NCBI RefSeq assembly: GCF_003573545.1
Contig: NZ_QWET01000022.1
Location: forward strand, 17,205-81,204
Reading direction: 5' to 3'
Source of the DNA: Mariniphaga sediminis
Lineage (GTDB): Bacteria > Bacteroidota > Bacteroidia > Bacteroidales > Prolixibacteraceae
Length of the DNA: 64,000 nt
How positions within the stretch are numbered: position 1 is the stretch's first letter; each line of letters opens with the position of its first letter. Made by a program: the position numbers and the translations under genes. The notes below the pieces were generated by a model. That model made no database searches. It worked only from the letters and a program-made list of their open reading frames with translations, and was not told where the DNA came from. Below are positions 17,736 through 26,418 of this stretch, piece by piece.

Positions 17736-18644
17736 ATGCGAATTTCAGCAATTCTGATTTTTTTATTTTTGAGTTTTTCAATTTACGGACAAACCCGCAA
17801 AACCAGTGACTGGATAAATTTTGGAAGCAACCATGTGAGTAAATGGATACAGGTAGCGCCCGGTAAGATGGGGCCAAATGCATTGCCGGTGCCTGAAATG
17901 GATTACGCACAGGTACCAAACCGGTCGGGATTTGAAGCCGGTACCCATTTTAATGTAATGAAAGGAGACACTTCAATCTCTTCTTTCCTGGCATTTGACT
18001 GGGCCGTGGTGCCTGAAAAGGTGGCTGTGAAAATCTGGGGATTTCCTACGGAAACATTCCGGACAAACAATGAAGTGCGCGATGACCGGCAAATTTACTA
18101 CGACGATACGGGTTGGATGACCGGCGGGGGTGATATTTGGATTAGCACATTCATACAAATTATAAAAGACAGGAATAAGTGGCCCGATGTAGTTTTGAAC
18201 TATTCGCTGAAAACAACCACCGGCTCCATCCTGCATGCCCGTTATACAGACGCACCTGTACACTATTTTTATGCGGCTTTTGGAAAAAGCTTTTTCCCTG
18301 AAAACCACTTTCTGAGTGAAGTACGAGTTGCCGGAATGGGTGGGTTTTATATCTGGCAAACCAATAAAGTGGAAATGGCACAGGATGAGGGACCGCTTTT
18401 TGAAGCCGGGGTAAAAATCAGGCATAAAACCATTTCGTTAATGAATGAAATGGGGGGATATTGGGGATATGGTGCCTACGATTTTCTGGGGGTGAAAAGT
18501 TTTGCCGCACCTATTGTTTACAGGGCGAAATTATTGAAAGAAGGAGAACGTTTCGACTGGAAACTGGAATACAGGACCGGTTGGAAAGATTATAAATACA
18601 CCACCTTTATTTTCGGGGTTGCCTACCGTTTCAACGTAAACTGA
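17736..18644 (+). CDS. Secreted protein with probable beta-barrel, hypothetical
   Basis: 302 residues with signal peptide MRISAILIFLFLSFSIYGQ. The rest is rich in aromatic residues and alternating strands (HYFYAAFGKSFFPENHF, GMGGFYIWQTNKVEMAQDEG) and ends TFIFGVAYRFNVN, with a terminal aromatic-x pattern typical of outer-membrane barrels. It begins with a conserved-looking WINFGSNHVSKWIQVAPGKM. No family was recognised. The stop codon lies inside the first arm of its terminator. A second ATG four bases upstream is out of frame. Confidence 0.7.
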   Translation: MRISAILIFLFLSFSIYGQTRKTSDWINFGSNHVSKWIQVAPGKMGPNALPVPEMDYAQVPNRSGFEAGTHFNVMKGDTSISSFLAFDWAVVPEKVAVKIWGFPTETFRTNNEVRDDRQIYYDDTGWMTGGGDIWISTFIQIIKDRNKWPDVVLNYSLKTTTGSILHARYTDAPVHYFYAAFGKSFFPENHFLSEVRVAGMGGFYIWQTNKVEMAQDEGPLFEAGVKIRHKTISLMNEMGGYWGYGAYDFLGVKSFAAPIVYRAKLLKEGERFDWKLEYRTGWKDYKYTTFIFGVAYRFNVN

Positions 18645-18668
18645 ACCAATGGGTTCGGTTCAGTTTTT
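18638..18668 (+). terminator. Intrinsic terminator overlapping the stop codon
   Basis: AAACTGAACC (18638-18647) pairs perfectly with GGTTCAGTTT (18657-18666), followed by TT. The TGA stop of the upstream gene is within the left arm. Confidence 0.8.
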
Positions 18669-18721
18669 AGCATGACGATTCGTATCTTCTGCCACAATTT
18701 TTTTATACTTGTACTTCATTC

Positions 18722-19957
18722 ATGTTACAAATAAAACGTATGGCTCAATTATGGCATTCGGTAGTGCTGGTTTACCTGTTTTCAACAGCATTTGCTTTAA
18801 AGGCGGAGGAACCTGAAAAGCAGGTGATGGAAATTCATCAAAAAGCATGGACCGTAGACACACATTGCGACACGCCAATGGCGTTGCTGAACCAGGAATT
18901 TGATATAGGCAAACGGAATGAACCTCCCAAAAGCCGGGTCGATTTTGTGCGGATGAAGGAAGGGGGACTCGATGCCATATTTTTTGCGGCATTTACCGGT
19001 CAGCGGGAGCGCACGCCGGAGAATACGGAGGCGGCCTGGAAAAAGGCGCACCAAATGATTGACGCCACATACGAGGTTTGCCAAAAATATGGCGAACTGG
19101 CTGAAGTAGCCACATCCTCTGCCGATGCGGCACGTATTGAAGCCACAGGAAAAAGGGCTGTGTACATCGGACTGGAAAATGGATTTCCTTTGGGTACGGA
19201 CCTTTCGCGGGTGAAAGCGTTTTACGATCGCGGGGTAAGGTACATTACGCTTTGCCATTCGCAAAACAATGATATCTGCGATTCTTCTACCGACCGTAAA
19301 GGACCTGAACATAACGGATTGAGCCCTTTCGGGAAGAAGGTTGTAAAAGAGATGAATCAACGGGGAATGCTCATCGATGTGTCGCATATTTCCGATAAAT
19401 CGTTTTTCGATGTGGTGAAGCTGAGTAAAGCGCCTGTTATTGCCTCCCACTCCAGTGTGCGTGCCATTGCCCGTCATCCGCGGAACTTGTCAGATGATAT
19501 GATACGGGCGTTGGCGGAAAACGGCGGAGTGATCCAAATTTGTTTGCTCGACGATTATGTGAAAGATCCGGATTCCACCACCGTGCATTTTCAAAAAATG
19601 AAGGAGCTGCTGGAAATATATGATACCCGGTTTGAATCGATGAACGAAGAGGAAAAGCAGGCTTTCCGGGAACTTTGGTGGGAAACCGACCGGAAATACC
19701 AGAAAAAACTTCCCACCGTAAAAGATTTGGTTGACCACATTGACCATGTAAAAAAACTGGTGGGTATCGATTTTGTGGGCATCGGGAGCGACTTCGACGG
19801 GGGTGGCGGGCTGGCCGATTGTCAGGATGTGAGCCAGTTCCCCAACATTACACGCGAAATGCTGCAACGCGGCTATACCGAAGAAGAAATTGTAAAAGTG
19901 TGGGGCGGCAATTTTCTCCGGGCGTTTCAAAAGGCAGAAGAGCTGGCAGCACACTGA
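18722..19957 (+). CDS. Membrane dipeptidase, peptidase family M19
   Basis: 411 residues with an exported N-terminus (LWHSVVLVYLFSTAFALKA). Zinc-site motifs of renal-dipeptidase-like enzymes are all present: HxD in WTVDTHCDTPMAL, Glu in YIGLENGFPLG, His in LIDVSHISDKSF, APVIASHSSVRAIARHPRN, and the Asp in GIGSDFDGGGGL. The family hydrolyses dipeptides, including those with D-residues. It is probably periplasmic and salvages peptides. It is complete and isolated; downstream lies a repeat-rich stretch. A TATACTTG near-consensus -7 box lies 25-30 bases upstream. Confidence 0.93.
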   Translation: MLQIKRMAQLWHSVVLVYLFSTAFALKAEEPEKQVMEIHQKAWTVDTHCDTPMALLNQEFDIGKRNEPPKSRVDFVRMKEGGLDAIFFAAFTGQRERTPENTEAAWKKAHQMIDATYEVCQKYGELAEVATSSADAARIEATGKRAVYIGLENGFPLGTDLSRVKAFYDRGVRYITLCHSQNNDICDSSTDRKGPEHNGLSPFGKKVVKEMNQRGMLIDVSHISDKSFFDVVKLSKAPVIASHSSVRAIARHPRNLSDDMIRALAENGGVIQICLLDDYVKDPDSTTVHFQKMKELLEIYDTRFESMNEEEKQAFRELWWETDRKYQKKLPTVKDLVDHIDHVKKLVGIDFVGIGSDFDGGGGLADCQDVSQFPNITREMLQRGYTEEEIVKVWGGNFLRAFQKAEELAAH

Positions 19958-20011
19958 CAAGGAAACCGGAAGAGAAGGTAGTCCCTGTGCTAACGGGCCC
20001 TCCATCCCGGA

Positions 20012-20055
20012 GCAAATTTGTAGGGTATCCGTCCGCATAAATAATTTTGTTTTTG
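20012..20055 (+). repeat. REP-like repeat, copy A
   Basis: Starts GCAAATTTGTA and ends with the 17 bases AAATAATTTTGTTTTTG at 20039-20055. The same two blocks with similar spacing recur at 21894-21938. Confidence 0.5.
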
Positions 20056-20096
20056 AAAAGCAGGACATGGCTACAGGCCCTCACCGGCGGGGAACC

Positions 20097-20343
20097 AGAG
20101 AAGAATGGGTCACGTTGAAAATCCGGTGGAGTAAAAAAGTAATCACGCTTAACCTTCAATATTCATTTAACTTTTTTTCTACCTTAAAATTCTCCCAAAA
20201 CTAACTTTGAAGGTGTGATCAGATCTCACGAAACAATGTGAGTTCAATGTAAGAAACTTTACCTGCAAAACCCTATTCATAACAACAGACTGGTTATCCA
20301 CTTGTTTGGGGCTTTGCCCCAATCCCCACTTCATTTTTCTCCT
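20097..20343 (+). repeat. Dispersed repeat, copy 1
   Basis: Related to 63619-63963 in the same orientation. The last 90 bases (20254-20343) are identical to 63874-63963 and include the palindrome TTGGGGC-TTT-GCCCCAA. This copy lacks about 100 bases present in the middle of the other copy. It is non-coding. Confidence 0.8.
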
Positions 20344-20779
20344 TAGGATGAGAAAAACGAAGAAAAAAGAATCATGTCAAAATTAACCTTTGCGTTTTTT
20401 CAATATAGCGAACTGGCTCGACTGACGGAATTTTGACACAGCCCGCATCAGGTATAGCTCACTTATAAATCAAAGTCAGGAATTGATAGAATAGGCCGGT
20501 TCACATATAAACATTTATGGCTAACACATCGGAGTGATGGCCTCGGTCGGTGAGCCGGAAAACAAGTGAAGACGGCGTTAAAAAATTACTGTTGTTTGAG
20601 GAGGTACGACGAGTTTCAGTAATTTTAGCCGGCAACACGTAGTTTTTCCGAGTGAAGCGAACGCAGCCTTGACTTTTCTGTTTACTATTTGCGTCAAGGC
20701 AAAGAGTAAAATCGGCCTGATAAGGCATAAAAATATGGATGGAAAATGTATCTGAAAACAGATTACTCCACCGGATTTT
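20118..20779. mobile_element. Possible non-autonomous element bounded by 17-base inverted repeats
   Basis: AAAATCCGGTGGAGTAA at 20118-20134 is the exact reverse complement of 20763-20779. The 660 bases between contain no transposase. Its left end coincides with the start of the dispersed repeat. Target duplications were not identified. Confidence 0.4.
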
Positions 20780-21128
20780 TCGGGTGAGCCAGAAGAATCT
20801 CATGGCATCCGGTATTTTCTTTCGTATCAAAAAAATAAAAACTTATTCCTGTAAAGCTTTGAAAATTAATCAGGTTTTTCTATTTTAGGTTCCGTTAAGC
20901 AACGTAAAATTTTCTCAAAACACAACCGATTATCAAAATGTATTAAAACCAAAAACAATGAAGGCCCTCAGCTTATATAATCCTGTCGCAAATACTGAAA
21001 CCGGAGAAAGCGGAATATCCGCAGCAGTTGAAAAAGTATAAAAGAAAACAGGCCGCCTGCGCCGTGGAAAGCTTACAGGCAGCCATTGATTTAATAATTA
21101 TATGTATAACCATTAAAACTTTCCAAAG

Positions 21129-21488
21129 ATGGGAAAAATGACAGAATCTAAAAAACGCGATTTTGTATCGCAACTGGTTGTGATTATGGAACAAAATGAG
21201 CAGTTGCTCACCGACAAGGGATTTAACCCTCAGGAAAAGATTGCAGCCCTGAAGCAGGAAATGACTGACGCTGATGCGGCCGAAGCGCGGCAACGCGAAG
21301 CGGCGGCGGCAGCCAAAGATGCTACCCGGACTGCGCAGCAAACGCTGGATGTGGCCTACACCAATGCATCGGCCACAGTCGACCTGATTACCGGGTTGCT
21401 GGGCAAAAAAGACAATCTTGTGCTCGAAATCAAAAAACTACGGAACACCGAACGAAGACCACGATCTCCGCGGGAAGCTTCTGAGTAA
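21129..21488 (+). CDS. Alpha-helical hypothetical protein, 119 aa
   Basis: Starts MGKMTESKKRDFVSQLVVIM. The middle is an alanine-rich charged helix (DAAEARQREAAAAAKDATRT) followed by AYTNASATVDLITGLLGKKD. No signal peptide or membrane segment. It reads like a small coiled-coil or structural protein. The codon usage is GC-richer than the surrounding repeats, which supports a real gene, and it is followed by a strong terminator. Function unknown. Confidence 0.6.
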   Translation: MGKMTESKKRDFVSQLVVIMEQNEQLLTDKGFNPQEKIAALKQEMTDADAAEARQREAAAAAKDATRTAQQTLDVAYTNASATVDLITGLLGKKDNLVLEIKKLRNTERRPRSPREASE

Positions 21489-21494
21489 GCGTAC

Positions 21495-21532
21495 AAAAAA
21501 CCGGATACTGAAAATCAGTATCCGGTTTTTTG
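21495..21532 (+). terminator. Strong intrinsic terminator
   Basis: AAAAAACCGGATACTG and its complement CAGTATCCGGTTTTTT (21516-21531 region) form a long stem around a short A/T loop, ending in six T. The symmetrical A and T tracts would work on both strands. Confidence 0.85.
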
Positions 21533-21995
21533 TTGGTTATACTTTCTCCCGGTCAACCTGTTACCCTACGCAAATACAGGGGGACCTGGCTATTTCCCCG
21601 GGGGGATATGGGCCGGAACACAGGGGATTTCCTTTCGTCCCTTGTGCCTTGCCCCGGGTCACAAAGGGAAAAGCCTTTTCCCCTTGTGACTTTCTTTGGG
21701 TACTTTGGGGATTTTCCTGTGTGTCGAAGGGAAATTCCTGCGTACACGGGGGATGGCTTTAAGTACCTAAGGGAAATGAATAAGTACTCGGAGGATAATG
21801 CTGCTCCCCAATATATAAAATTGGCAAAAGGCTTGTGAATAAAGGGATACAGGAGGTTTTGGGGGACGTGATGCTTTTCAATCACTATGCTGGCACAAAT
21901 TTGTACCTTGCCATTTCAGGCAAATAATTTTGTTTTTGCAGAGTAAGAAAAGAGTGGTAGGATCATGTAGGTAAGGATATGCGGAGAAATAAGAT
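21533..21995. other. Non-coding stretch with a long hairpin and a REP-like repeat
   Basis: About 460 bases, rich in G and C runs from 21580 to 21760. A 15-base stem with one mismatch pairs 21658-21672 (GTCACAAAGGGAAAA) with 21676-21690. REP-like copy B lies at 21894-21938. Open frames here have no protein-like character. Confidence 0.5.
21894..21938 (+). repeat. REP-like repeat, copy B
   Basis: CACAAATTTGTA followed by a small TTGCC/GGCAA stem-loop and AAATAATTTTGTTTTTG. It matches 20012-20055 in its outer blocks. It lies directly after the end of the DUF2075-like gene, close to the module's edge. Confidence 0.5.
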
Positions 21996-23972
21996 TCATA
22001 AAGCCTCAAAACCAATGGCCTTTAGGTAATTAAAAGTGTCGTTATAAAATTCGGGTAATCTAGTTGGATCTTTCTTGTCACCTGTAGGTATAACAATAAC
22101 CATACCTTGCCTGGCCCTTGTAAGTAATACCCGATAGGCATTTTTTAGATATAATTTTCTTTCTGTCTTATTAATGTTTTGCCATTTCTTCCCTTTAAAA
22201 GATTTATAAACCCAACCTTCAGGGCTAAAACGAAAATCGCCATCCCATGCAACACAAGCCCAGTCAAGTTCTAAGCCTTGAATATGAAATTCTGTTGCAA
22301 CATCTTCTAAATAATACGAAGAACGTATATCGTCCTTTCCATCTAAAAACCAATGAATAGGATCAATAGGTGATTTTACATCAATAGCATAAGGTTTTAA
22401 TCTTTGAGCCTGAGATGAAACCACAATTCCATATCTTTCAGTGCCACGTGCTTTGTTTTTCAACCATTCCTTTGCTTTGGAAAAATCTCTTGTAACAACA
22501 ATTGGATATTTTGATTTTAACTCAAGTAAGGTAGATTTCGCATCATCAATATTTAAATCCAGAATTTGTTTAACCAATAATGAAACATTTTCAGCACGAA
22601 AAGAACGCATTGAAACAGCTAAATGTAAATATTCAGAGTGTATTACATGATTTCTGTAACGAATTTTGTGAAGTATTTCTTCTGCATTATATTCACTATC
22701 CGTTAAGCGGTTCGATATATAAATTTTCCAATCTGGAAATTTACGTTCAAGTCCCAAGAGCCATTCGCTAATACCAGCTTCTCCTGTGTTTATTTCTTGT
22801 CCTCCGCCAACCAAACAAACAACAACTGCCCAGTCAGGATGACGATCAAGGCAAGAAACTAAAAATTCAGGCTCCGACATATTAAAGTCATGAATACCTT
22901 TTTTTTGTCTCATGAAATTTGTTGTTTGCTCAAATGTCCAAGCACGTTGCGCTTCATCAAATAATACAACATGTTCAATAGGAGCTCCTTTATCTCGTAT
23001 CCCCTCGTCTCTAAAGTGATGAACATTTTGTATAAAAGCTTGAACCTGACTCTTTGCTTCCTTTTTTGTAAGCTTTTCACCCCTTTCTTTAGCTCGCTTC
23101 ACTTTATCGCGTGCTAAAGCTTCCTGTAATATTTTCACTAAAGGGCCATTACCAGAGAGGAATACACTATACAATTCACTTTCCTTATCGAAATGTTTCG
23201 TTGCTATATTCAATCCTACTAATGTTTTTCCTGCACCAGGAACGCCTGTAACAAAACAAATTGCTTTTTCTGATTTGTCCCTAGATTTTTTAATGATTGT
23301 TGAAAGTTCATCAGAAGTTTGACTCAGATTAATTGCACTTGCATCGCTTCTTGAAATATCTGCAACGGAATGTTGATTGTAAAGAGCCATAGCAGCTTCA
23401 ATAATGGTAGGTGTTGGCTGATAGCGACCTTTTTCCCACTCACTCGTATTGATTTGTGAATGCCCATCTAGAAATCTTAGAGCAGTTGAAAGAATTGAAG
23501 GCAACGTTTGAGAATTGCTTCTAATTGGATTAAATAGATTATCATCATTTTGAAAAATAGATAATAAAATATCAGAAGATTTTGCATCCGTCGCAATAAG
23601 AATTGGAATTATAATTTTATCGTGGCTGGTTTCGTGGAAGTTTTTTAAGTCTAGAGCATAATCCCAAACTTGGTCAATGGCATGCGAATGGTATTCCTTC
23701 TCTCCGACCTTAAATTCAATAATGAAAATAATTGATTCAATAATTAGTAGGACATCAATCCTTTTTCCTATTCGTGGAATAGCATATTCAAAATAAATGG
23801 AACCATTTAATTCAGATAGAATTTGTTGCAAAAAAATAATTTGATATTTCCAAGCATTTTTTTGAGTTTGCTCGGTAGAATATTCATTGTTGTCTACAAG
23901 AGTACCAAGTATTTCTGAATAAGATGATTCATTAAAACTTTTGATTGTGTTATTGTAAAAAGCTCTTTTCAT
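21996..23972 (-). CDS. Nuclease-NTPase fusion protein, DUF2075/Schlafen-helicase type
   Basis: 658 residues. The N-terminal domain has a PD-(D/E)xK pattern: D73 in GKRIDVLL, then E86-x-K88 in IIEFKVG, and Q101 in [10 protein letters not shown]. The C-terminal two thirds is a P-loop helicase-like NTPase: Walker A GVPGAGKT (243-250), Walker [12 protein letters not shown] (DEAQ near 339-342), and a late arginine motif [14 protein letters not shown] near 630. This is the DUF2075 arrangement found in mobile and defence-type loci. It probably acts as an ATP-dependent nuclease. It is codirectional with an 84-aa gene 63 bases upstream. The base composition is AT-richer than flanking genes, which suggests transfer. 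Confidence 0.85.
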   Translation of the reverse strand: MKRAFYNNTIKSFNESSYSEILGTLVDNNEYSTEQTQKNAWKYQIIFLQQILSELNGSIYFEYAIPRIGKRIDVLLIIESIIFIIEFKVGEKEYHSHAIDQVWDYALDLKNFHETSHDKIIIPILIATDAKSSDILLSIFQNDDNLFNPIRSNSQTLPSILSTALRFLDGHSQINTSEWEKGRYQPTPTIIEAAMALYNQHSVADISRSDASAINLSQTSDELSTIIKKSRDKSEKAICFVTGVPGAGKTLVGLNIATKHFDKESELYSVFLSGNGPLVKILQEALARDKVKRAKERGEKLTKKEAKSQVQAFIQNVHHFRDEGIRDKGAPIEHVVLFDEAQRAWTFEQTTNFMRQKKGIHDFNMSEPEFLVSCLDRHPDWAVVVCLVGGGQEINTGEAGISEWLLGLERKFPDWKIYISNRLTDSEYNAEEILHKIRYRNHVIHSEYLHLAVSMRSFRAENVSLLVKQILDLNIDDAKSTLLELKSKYPIVVTRDFSKAKEWLKNKARGTERYGIVVSSQAQRLKPYAIDVKSPIDPIHWFLDGKDDIRSSYYLEDVATEFHIQGLELDWACVAWDGDFRFSPEGWVYKSFKGKKWQNINKTERKLYLKNAYRVLLTRARQGMVIVIPTGDKKDPTRLPEFYNDTFNYLKAIGFEAL

Positions 23973-24035
23973 TTATTTATTGTTCAAAAGTCAACCATAA
24001 AGCTAACAGAAAATGAACATAAAATAATGACAGTT

Positions 24036-24290
24036 TCATTTTTTTTCTTTTAGTCCAATAAATTCGCACCAGTCATGATCCAGTTCAGGATTGTAATTTG
24101 GAAACTGAGGTTTTGGTAACCCAAAATCTAGGGGATTGAACCACAACTGATCAATTAATTGAAGTTTGAACCATTTTTTAAACGTTTTTAAATCCCAGTT
24201 ATTTGGGTTTTTAATTATGGATTCCTTATATAACTTATAATTGGCCGCATCACGATAAAGGTATTTAATAATAAATATGTGCTTTTTCAT
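24036..24290 (-). CDS. Small hypothetical partner of the nuclease-NTPase
   Basis: 84 residues beginning MKKHIFIIKYLYRDAANYKL and ending DHDWCEFIGLKEKK. It is rich in aromatic and basic residues, with no signal peptide. It lies 63 bases upstream of the DUF2075-like gene on the same strand, so both are probably one transcript. Its composition is AT-rich like its neighbour. The HxHDW-like end (ELDHDWCEF) might be functional, but no family was recognised. The junction with the truncated vsr gene is about 55 bases upstream of its start. Confidence 0.65.
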   Translation of the reverse strand: MKKHIFIIKYLYRDAANYKLYKESIIKNPNNWDLKTFKKWFKLQLIDQLWFNPLDFGLPKPQFPNYNPELDHDWCEFIGLKEKK

Positions 24291-24321
24291 GAAGCAAAGA
24301 AAAGCAATAGAAGAATGTGTA

Positions 24322-24441
24322 TCAACGGACGATAAGTAACATTCTAAAAAACCTCCGCACCAGCATTTCCGGCTTGGTGTTCCTGCCCTTTATGCGGCTC
24401 ATATTAAACGAGCGGGTTGCTTTGTTATGCACGTCGGCCAT
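24322..24441 (-). pseudogene. vsr: Truncated very-short-patch-repair endonuclease (vsr) 5' end
   Basis: From ATG 24441 the frame reads MADVHNKATRSFNMSRIKGR then NTKPEMLVRRFF, the recognisable N-terminus of Vsr mismatch endonucleases (family start MADVHDKATRSxNM). Similarity stops near 24345; six unrelated codons follow to a TGA at 24322-24324. The catalytic core of Vsr (PGxPDFV.. and CFWH) is missing. Intact vsr genes usually accompany a cytosine methyltransferase, and none is present. The break lies directly upstream of the 84-aa/DUF2075 module. Confidence 0.85.
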
Positions 24442-24680
24442 CGTAATGTAAAGTTACCAGCGTAAAGGTAGGAAAAAGCGGGCAGTGATTAACGGGCAGT
24501 TTACAGTTCCGGTTTTCAGCTAGAAATGAAATTAAAGCAGGACAACAGCCGGTTGCCGGAAACCTGAAGCTGGTAAGTAGTTGTAAGGGAGTAAAATAAA
24601 TGTTTGGTGTCCGTTTCTTTTTGGGTTATACTTCAAAACTTATTTCGTAAATTGTATCAGAAAACCGAAAATCCTGTGCA

Positions 24681-25502
24681 ATGAAAAATCTGGTGCTGAT
24701 TGCAACATTTTTTATGTTAGCCACAACCCTCTTCGGACAAACAGAAAAACCCGATTCAATTTTTACAAAAAACGGGAAGGTACTCACGGGAAAAGTGAAG
24801 GAAATAGGAACCTCGGAGGTGAAGTATATTCAACCACAAATGAATACAGATGTGGTTTATGCCATTGATAAAAATGAAGTTGACCGGATTGTTTTTGCCA
24901 ACGGGCAGGTACAGAAATTTGACACGGAGTGGGGAACCATCGAGGAAAACTCGGCGGAACTTTTTCAGATTCAAAAAAAAAATGCGCTGAAAATTGATTT
25001 TTTGTCCATTGCGGCCAACACCCTGACTGTAACGTATGAGCGATGCTTAAAGCCGGGAAGATCGGTTGAGTTTTCGGGCGGAATAATCGGAATTGGAGTC
25101 GCACTGGAGGAGGAAAATGCATCCGGGGTTCTTTTCAGGGGAGGCTACAAATTTGCCAAAAACCCTGATTTTTACCTGAGGGAGATGCGCTATTCCCACA
25201 TATTAAAAGGAGCTTACGTAAAGCTTGAATTCGATTTTGCCAGTTATGCGGTAACCGGTCAGCAAGCTTTTTTTGATGAAGAAAAAAGATATAACAATAC
25301 CAAGTGGGCATTGCTCATGGTGCCCGGCAAGCAGTGGGTTTTCGACGACAGTTTTCTGATAGATATCTATTGCGGAATTGGTCTGGGAGACAACAGTCTC
25401 GAAGATTTGGATTTAACTTATCCTTATGGGTTTGCTACCCTGGGCGAAAATTTTCCACTGGCTTTTTCATTTGGGGTCCGAATGGGACTTCTCCTAAAAT
25501 AA
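24681..25502 (+). CDS. Secreted hypothetical protein, probable outer-membrane beta structure
   Basis: 273 residues with signal peptide MKNLVLIATFFMLATTLFGQ. The first part (DSIFTKNGKVLTGKVKEIGT, VVYAIDKNEVDRIVFANGQ) matches a small beta domain common in Bacteroidota exported proteins that carry an internal GKVxEIGxxEVKY repeat. The rest alternates polar and hydrophobic residues (VEFSGGIIGIGVALEEE) and ends FGVRMGLLLK, consistent with a barrel. No enzymatic motif. It follows the vsr remnant on the opposite strand with 240 bases of apparently non-coding DNA between them. Confidence 0.7.
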   Translation: MKNLVLIATFFMLATTLFGQTEKPDSIFTKNGKVLTGKVKEIGTSEVKYIQPQMNTDVVYAIDKNEVDRIVFANGQVQKFDTEWGTIEENSAELFQIQKKNALKIDFLSIAANTLTVTYERCLKPGRSVEFSGGIIGIGVALEEENASGVLFRGGYKFAKNPDFYLREMRYSHILKGAYVKLEFDFASYAVTGQQAFFDEEKRYNNTKWALLMVPGKQWVFDDSFLIDIYCGIGLGDNSLEDLDLTYPYGFATLGENFPLAFSFGVRMGLLLK

Positions 25503-25892
25503 GTTCCCGGATGCTGACAGTAAGAAACTGTTTAAATTTTATTCCACGGCACTATATTGTTTTGATTTTCAGCTTTTACCCCAATCCCTGAAGGGTGTGC
25601 TGAAAATCAGTTTACTCCCTTTAGGGTCGGGGTTAAAAAAATTGATTTTCAATCTCATAATTTGTGCGATAAAACACATTTTATTTAGTATTATGTTTTT
25701 ACGATTTTTAAACAGTTTCTAATATTGTTAACATATTTTATTGGTTGAAACAATAATTAGATGAAATCCCGGGCTCTTTTATGATAATTAACGCTTTCTT
25801 CGTTTGTTTTTAACATCTCTTAAATAGTTGCTTTTCAGAGAGTATCTAATTTAGTATTGATATTTTTATTCAGGTACTAAATTGACTAAGTT
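25503..25892. other. Intergenic region carrying a MITE-like element
   Basis: About 390 bases. Half is the element at 25523-25720; the remainder is AT-rich and includes the probable promoter area of the OmpH-like gene (TATTTTTA near 25860). No ORF is supported. Confidence 0.6.
25523..25720. mobile_element. MITE-like element, 198 bases
   Basis: Terminal inverted repeats AGAAACTGTTTAAA (25523-25536) and TTTAAACAGTTTCT (25707-25720) match perfectly. Inside, GATTTTCAGC (25564-25573) pairs with GCTGAAAATC (25599-25608) and further CCC/GGG stems follow. There is no coding capacity. Target-site duplication is not clear. Confidence 0.6.
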
Positions 25893-26408
25893 ATGAACCC
25901 AAAATTGAATTTTCTGGTTGTTGTTTTGTTGTTGAGTTTTTGTACGGCCTTTTCGCAGGAAACATTAAAAGTAGGGCATGTAAATATTCCTGAGCTGGTA
26001 CAACAAATGCCCGAAACCGATAGTATTCAGGCAGTATTGAATAAAGAAGCGAAAGAGATGGAAGCCATGTATTCCGAAATGTTGGGAGAGCACGAAAAGA
26101 ATGTGCAAAAGTTTGAAAATGAAAGTAGTTCGTATTCTGAATTTGTACGAAAAACAAAAGAAGCGGAACTGATGGAATCTGCCGGTAAAATTCAGCAATT
26201 TCATCAAAATGCCACACAACAGTTACAAAAGCGGAATGTGGAACTTTTGCAGCCGGTTTACCAAAAAATAAATGAGGCCATCTCACAGGTGGCGGGCCGG
26301 GATAATTTCACGTACATTTTAGACCTGGGCAACGGGGCTGTTGTATTTCATGCCGAACATAGTCAGGATTTAAATCCTTTGGTTTTGGCTGAAATAAAAA
26401 AACAGTAA
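25893..26408 (+). CDS. OmpH/Skp-family periplasmic chaperone
   Basis: 171 residues with signal peptide MNPKLNFLVVVLLLSFCTAFSQ. The family signature is the start LKVGHVNIPELVQQMPETD, followed by a long charged coiled coil (EAKEMEAMYSEMLGEHEKNV) and a return strand AISQVAGRDNFTYILDLGNG ending near the C-terminus. Skp-like trimers hold unfolded outer-membrane proteins in the periplasm. It is not next to bamA here, as it often is, so it may be a paralogue. It is followed by a perfect 15-base hairpin. Confidence 0.88.
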   Translation: MNPKLNFLVVVLLLSFCTAFSQETLKVGHVNIPELVQQMPETDSIQAVLNKEAKEMEAMYSEMLGEHEKNVQKFENESSSYSEFVRKTKEAELMESAGKIQQFHQNATQQLQKRNVELLQPVYQKINEAISQVAGRDNFTYILDLGNGAVVFHAEHSQDLNPLVLAEIKKQ

Positions 26409-26418
26409 TGCAACTGTC

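Larger units (their letters stand above)
19958..21128. other. Repeat-rich intergenic region without convincing genes
   Basis: About 1.2 kb. It carries a REP-like direct repeat (20012-20055), a dispersed repeat (20097-20343), a 17-base inverted pair bounding 20118-20779, and TGTCAAAATT/AATTTTGACA ends at 20375-20384 and 20429-20438 that resemble insertion-sequence ends. An open frame at 20501-20830 (minus) is probably only translated repeat. A 27-codon frame at 20958-21041 has no support. Confidence 0.6.

Noticed and set aside
19848..20159. 103-codon minus-strand frame overlapping the M19 gene end
   Set aside because: It is the dispersed repeat read together with the antisense of the dipeptidase gene; the matching frame at 63512-63784 confirms it is repeat-derived.
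20501..20830. 109-codon minus-strand open frame
   Set aside because: It lies wholly in repeat-rich DNA, has no start context or domain, and its peptide looks like translated repeat sequence.
20958..21041. 27-codon frame before the 119-aa gene
   Set aside because: No repeat of regulatory codons, no attenuator after it and no similarity to a known leader peptide.
21530..21838. 102-codon plus-strand open frame and its minus-strand counterpart
   Set aside because: Both strands are open by chance in G/C-run DNA; composition is not protein-like.
24421..24450. Integron attC-like GTTATGC core
   Set aside because: The sequence is explained by the vsr N-terminus, and the paired R/L boxes of attC are absent.
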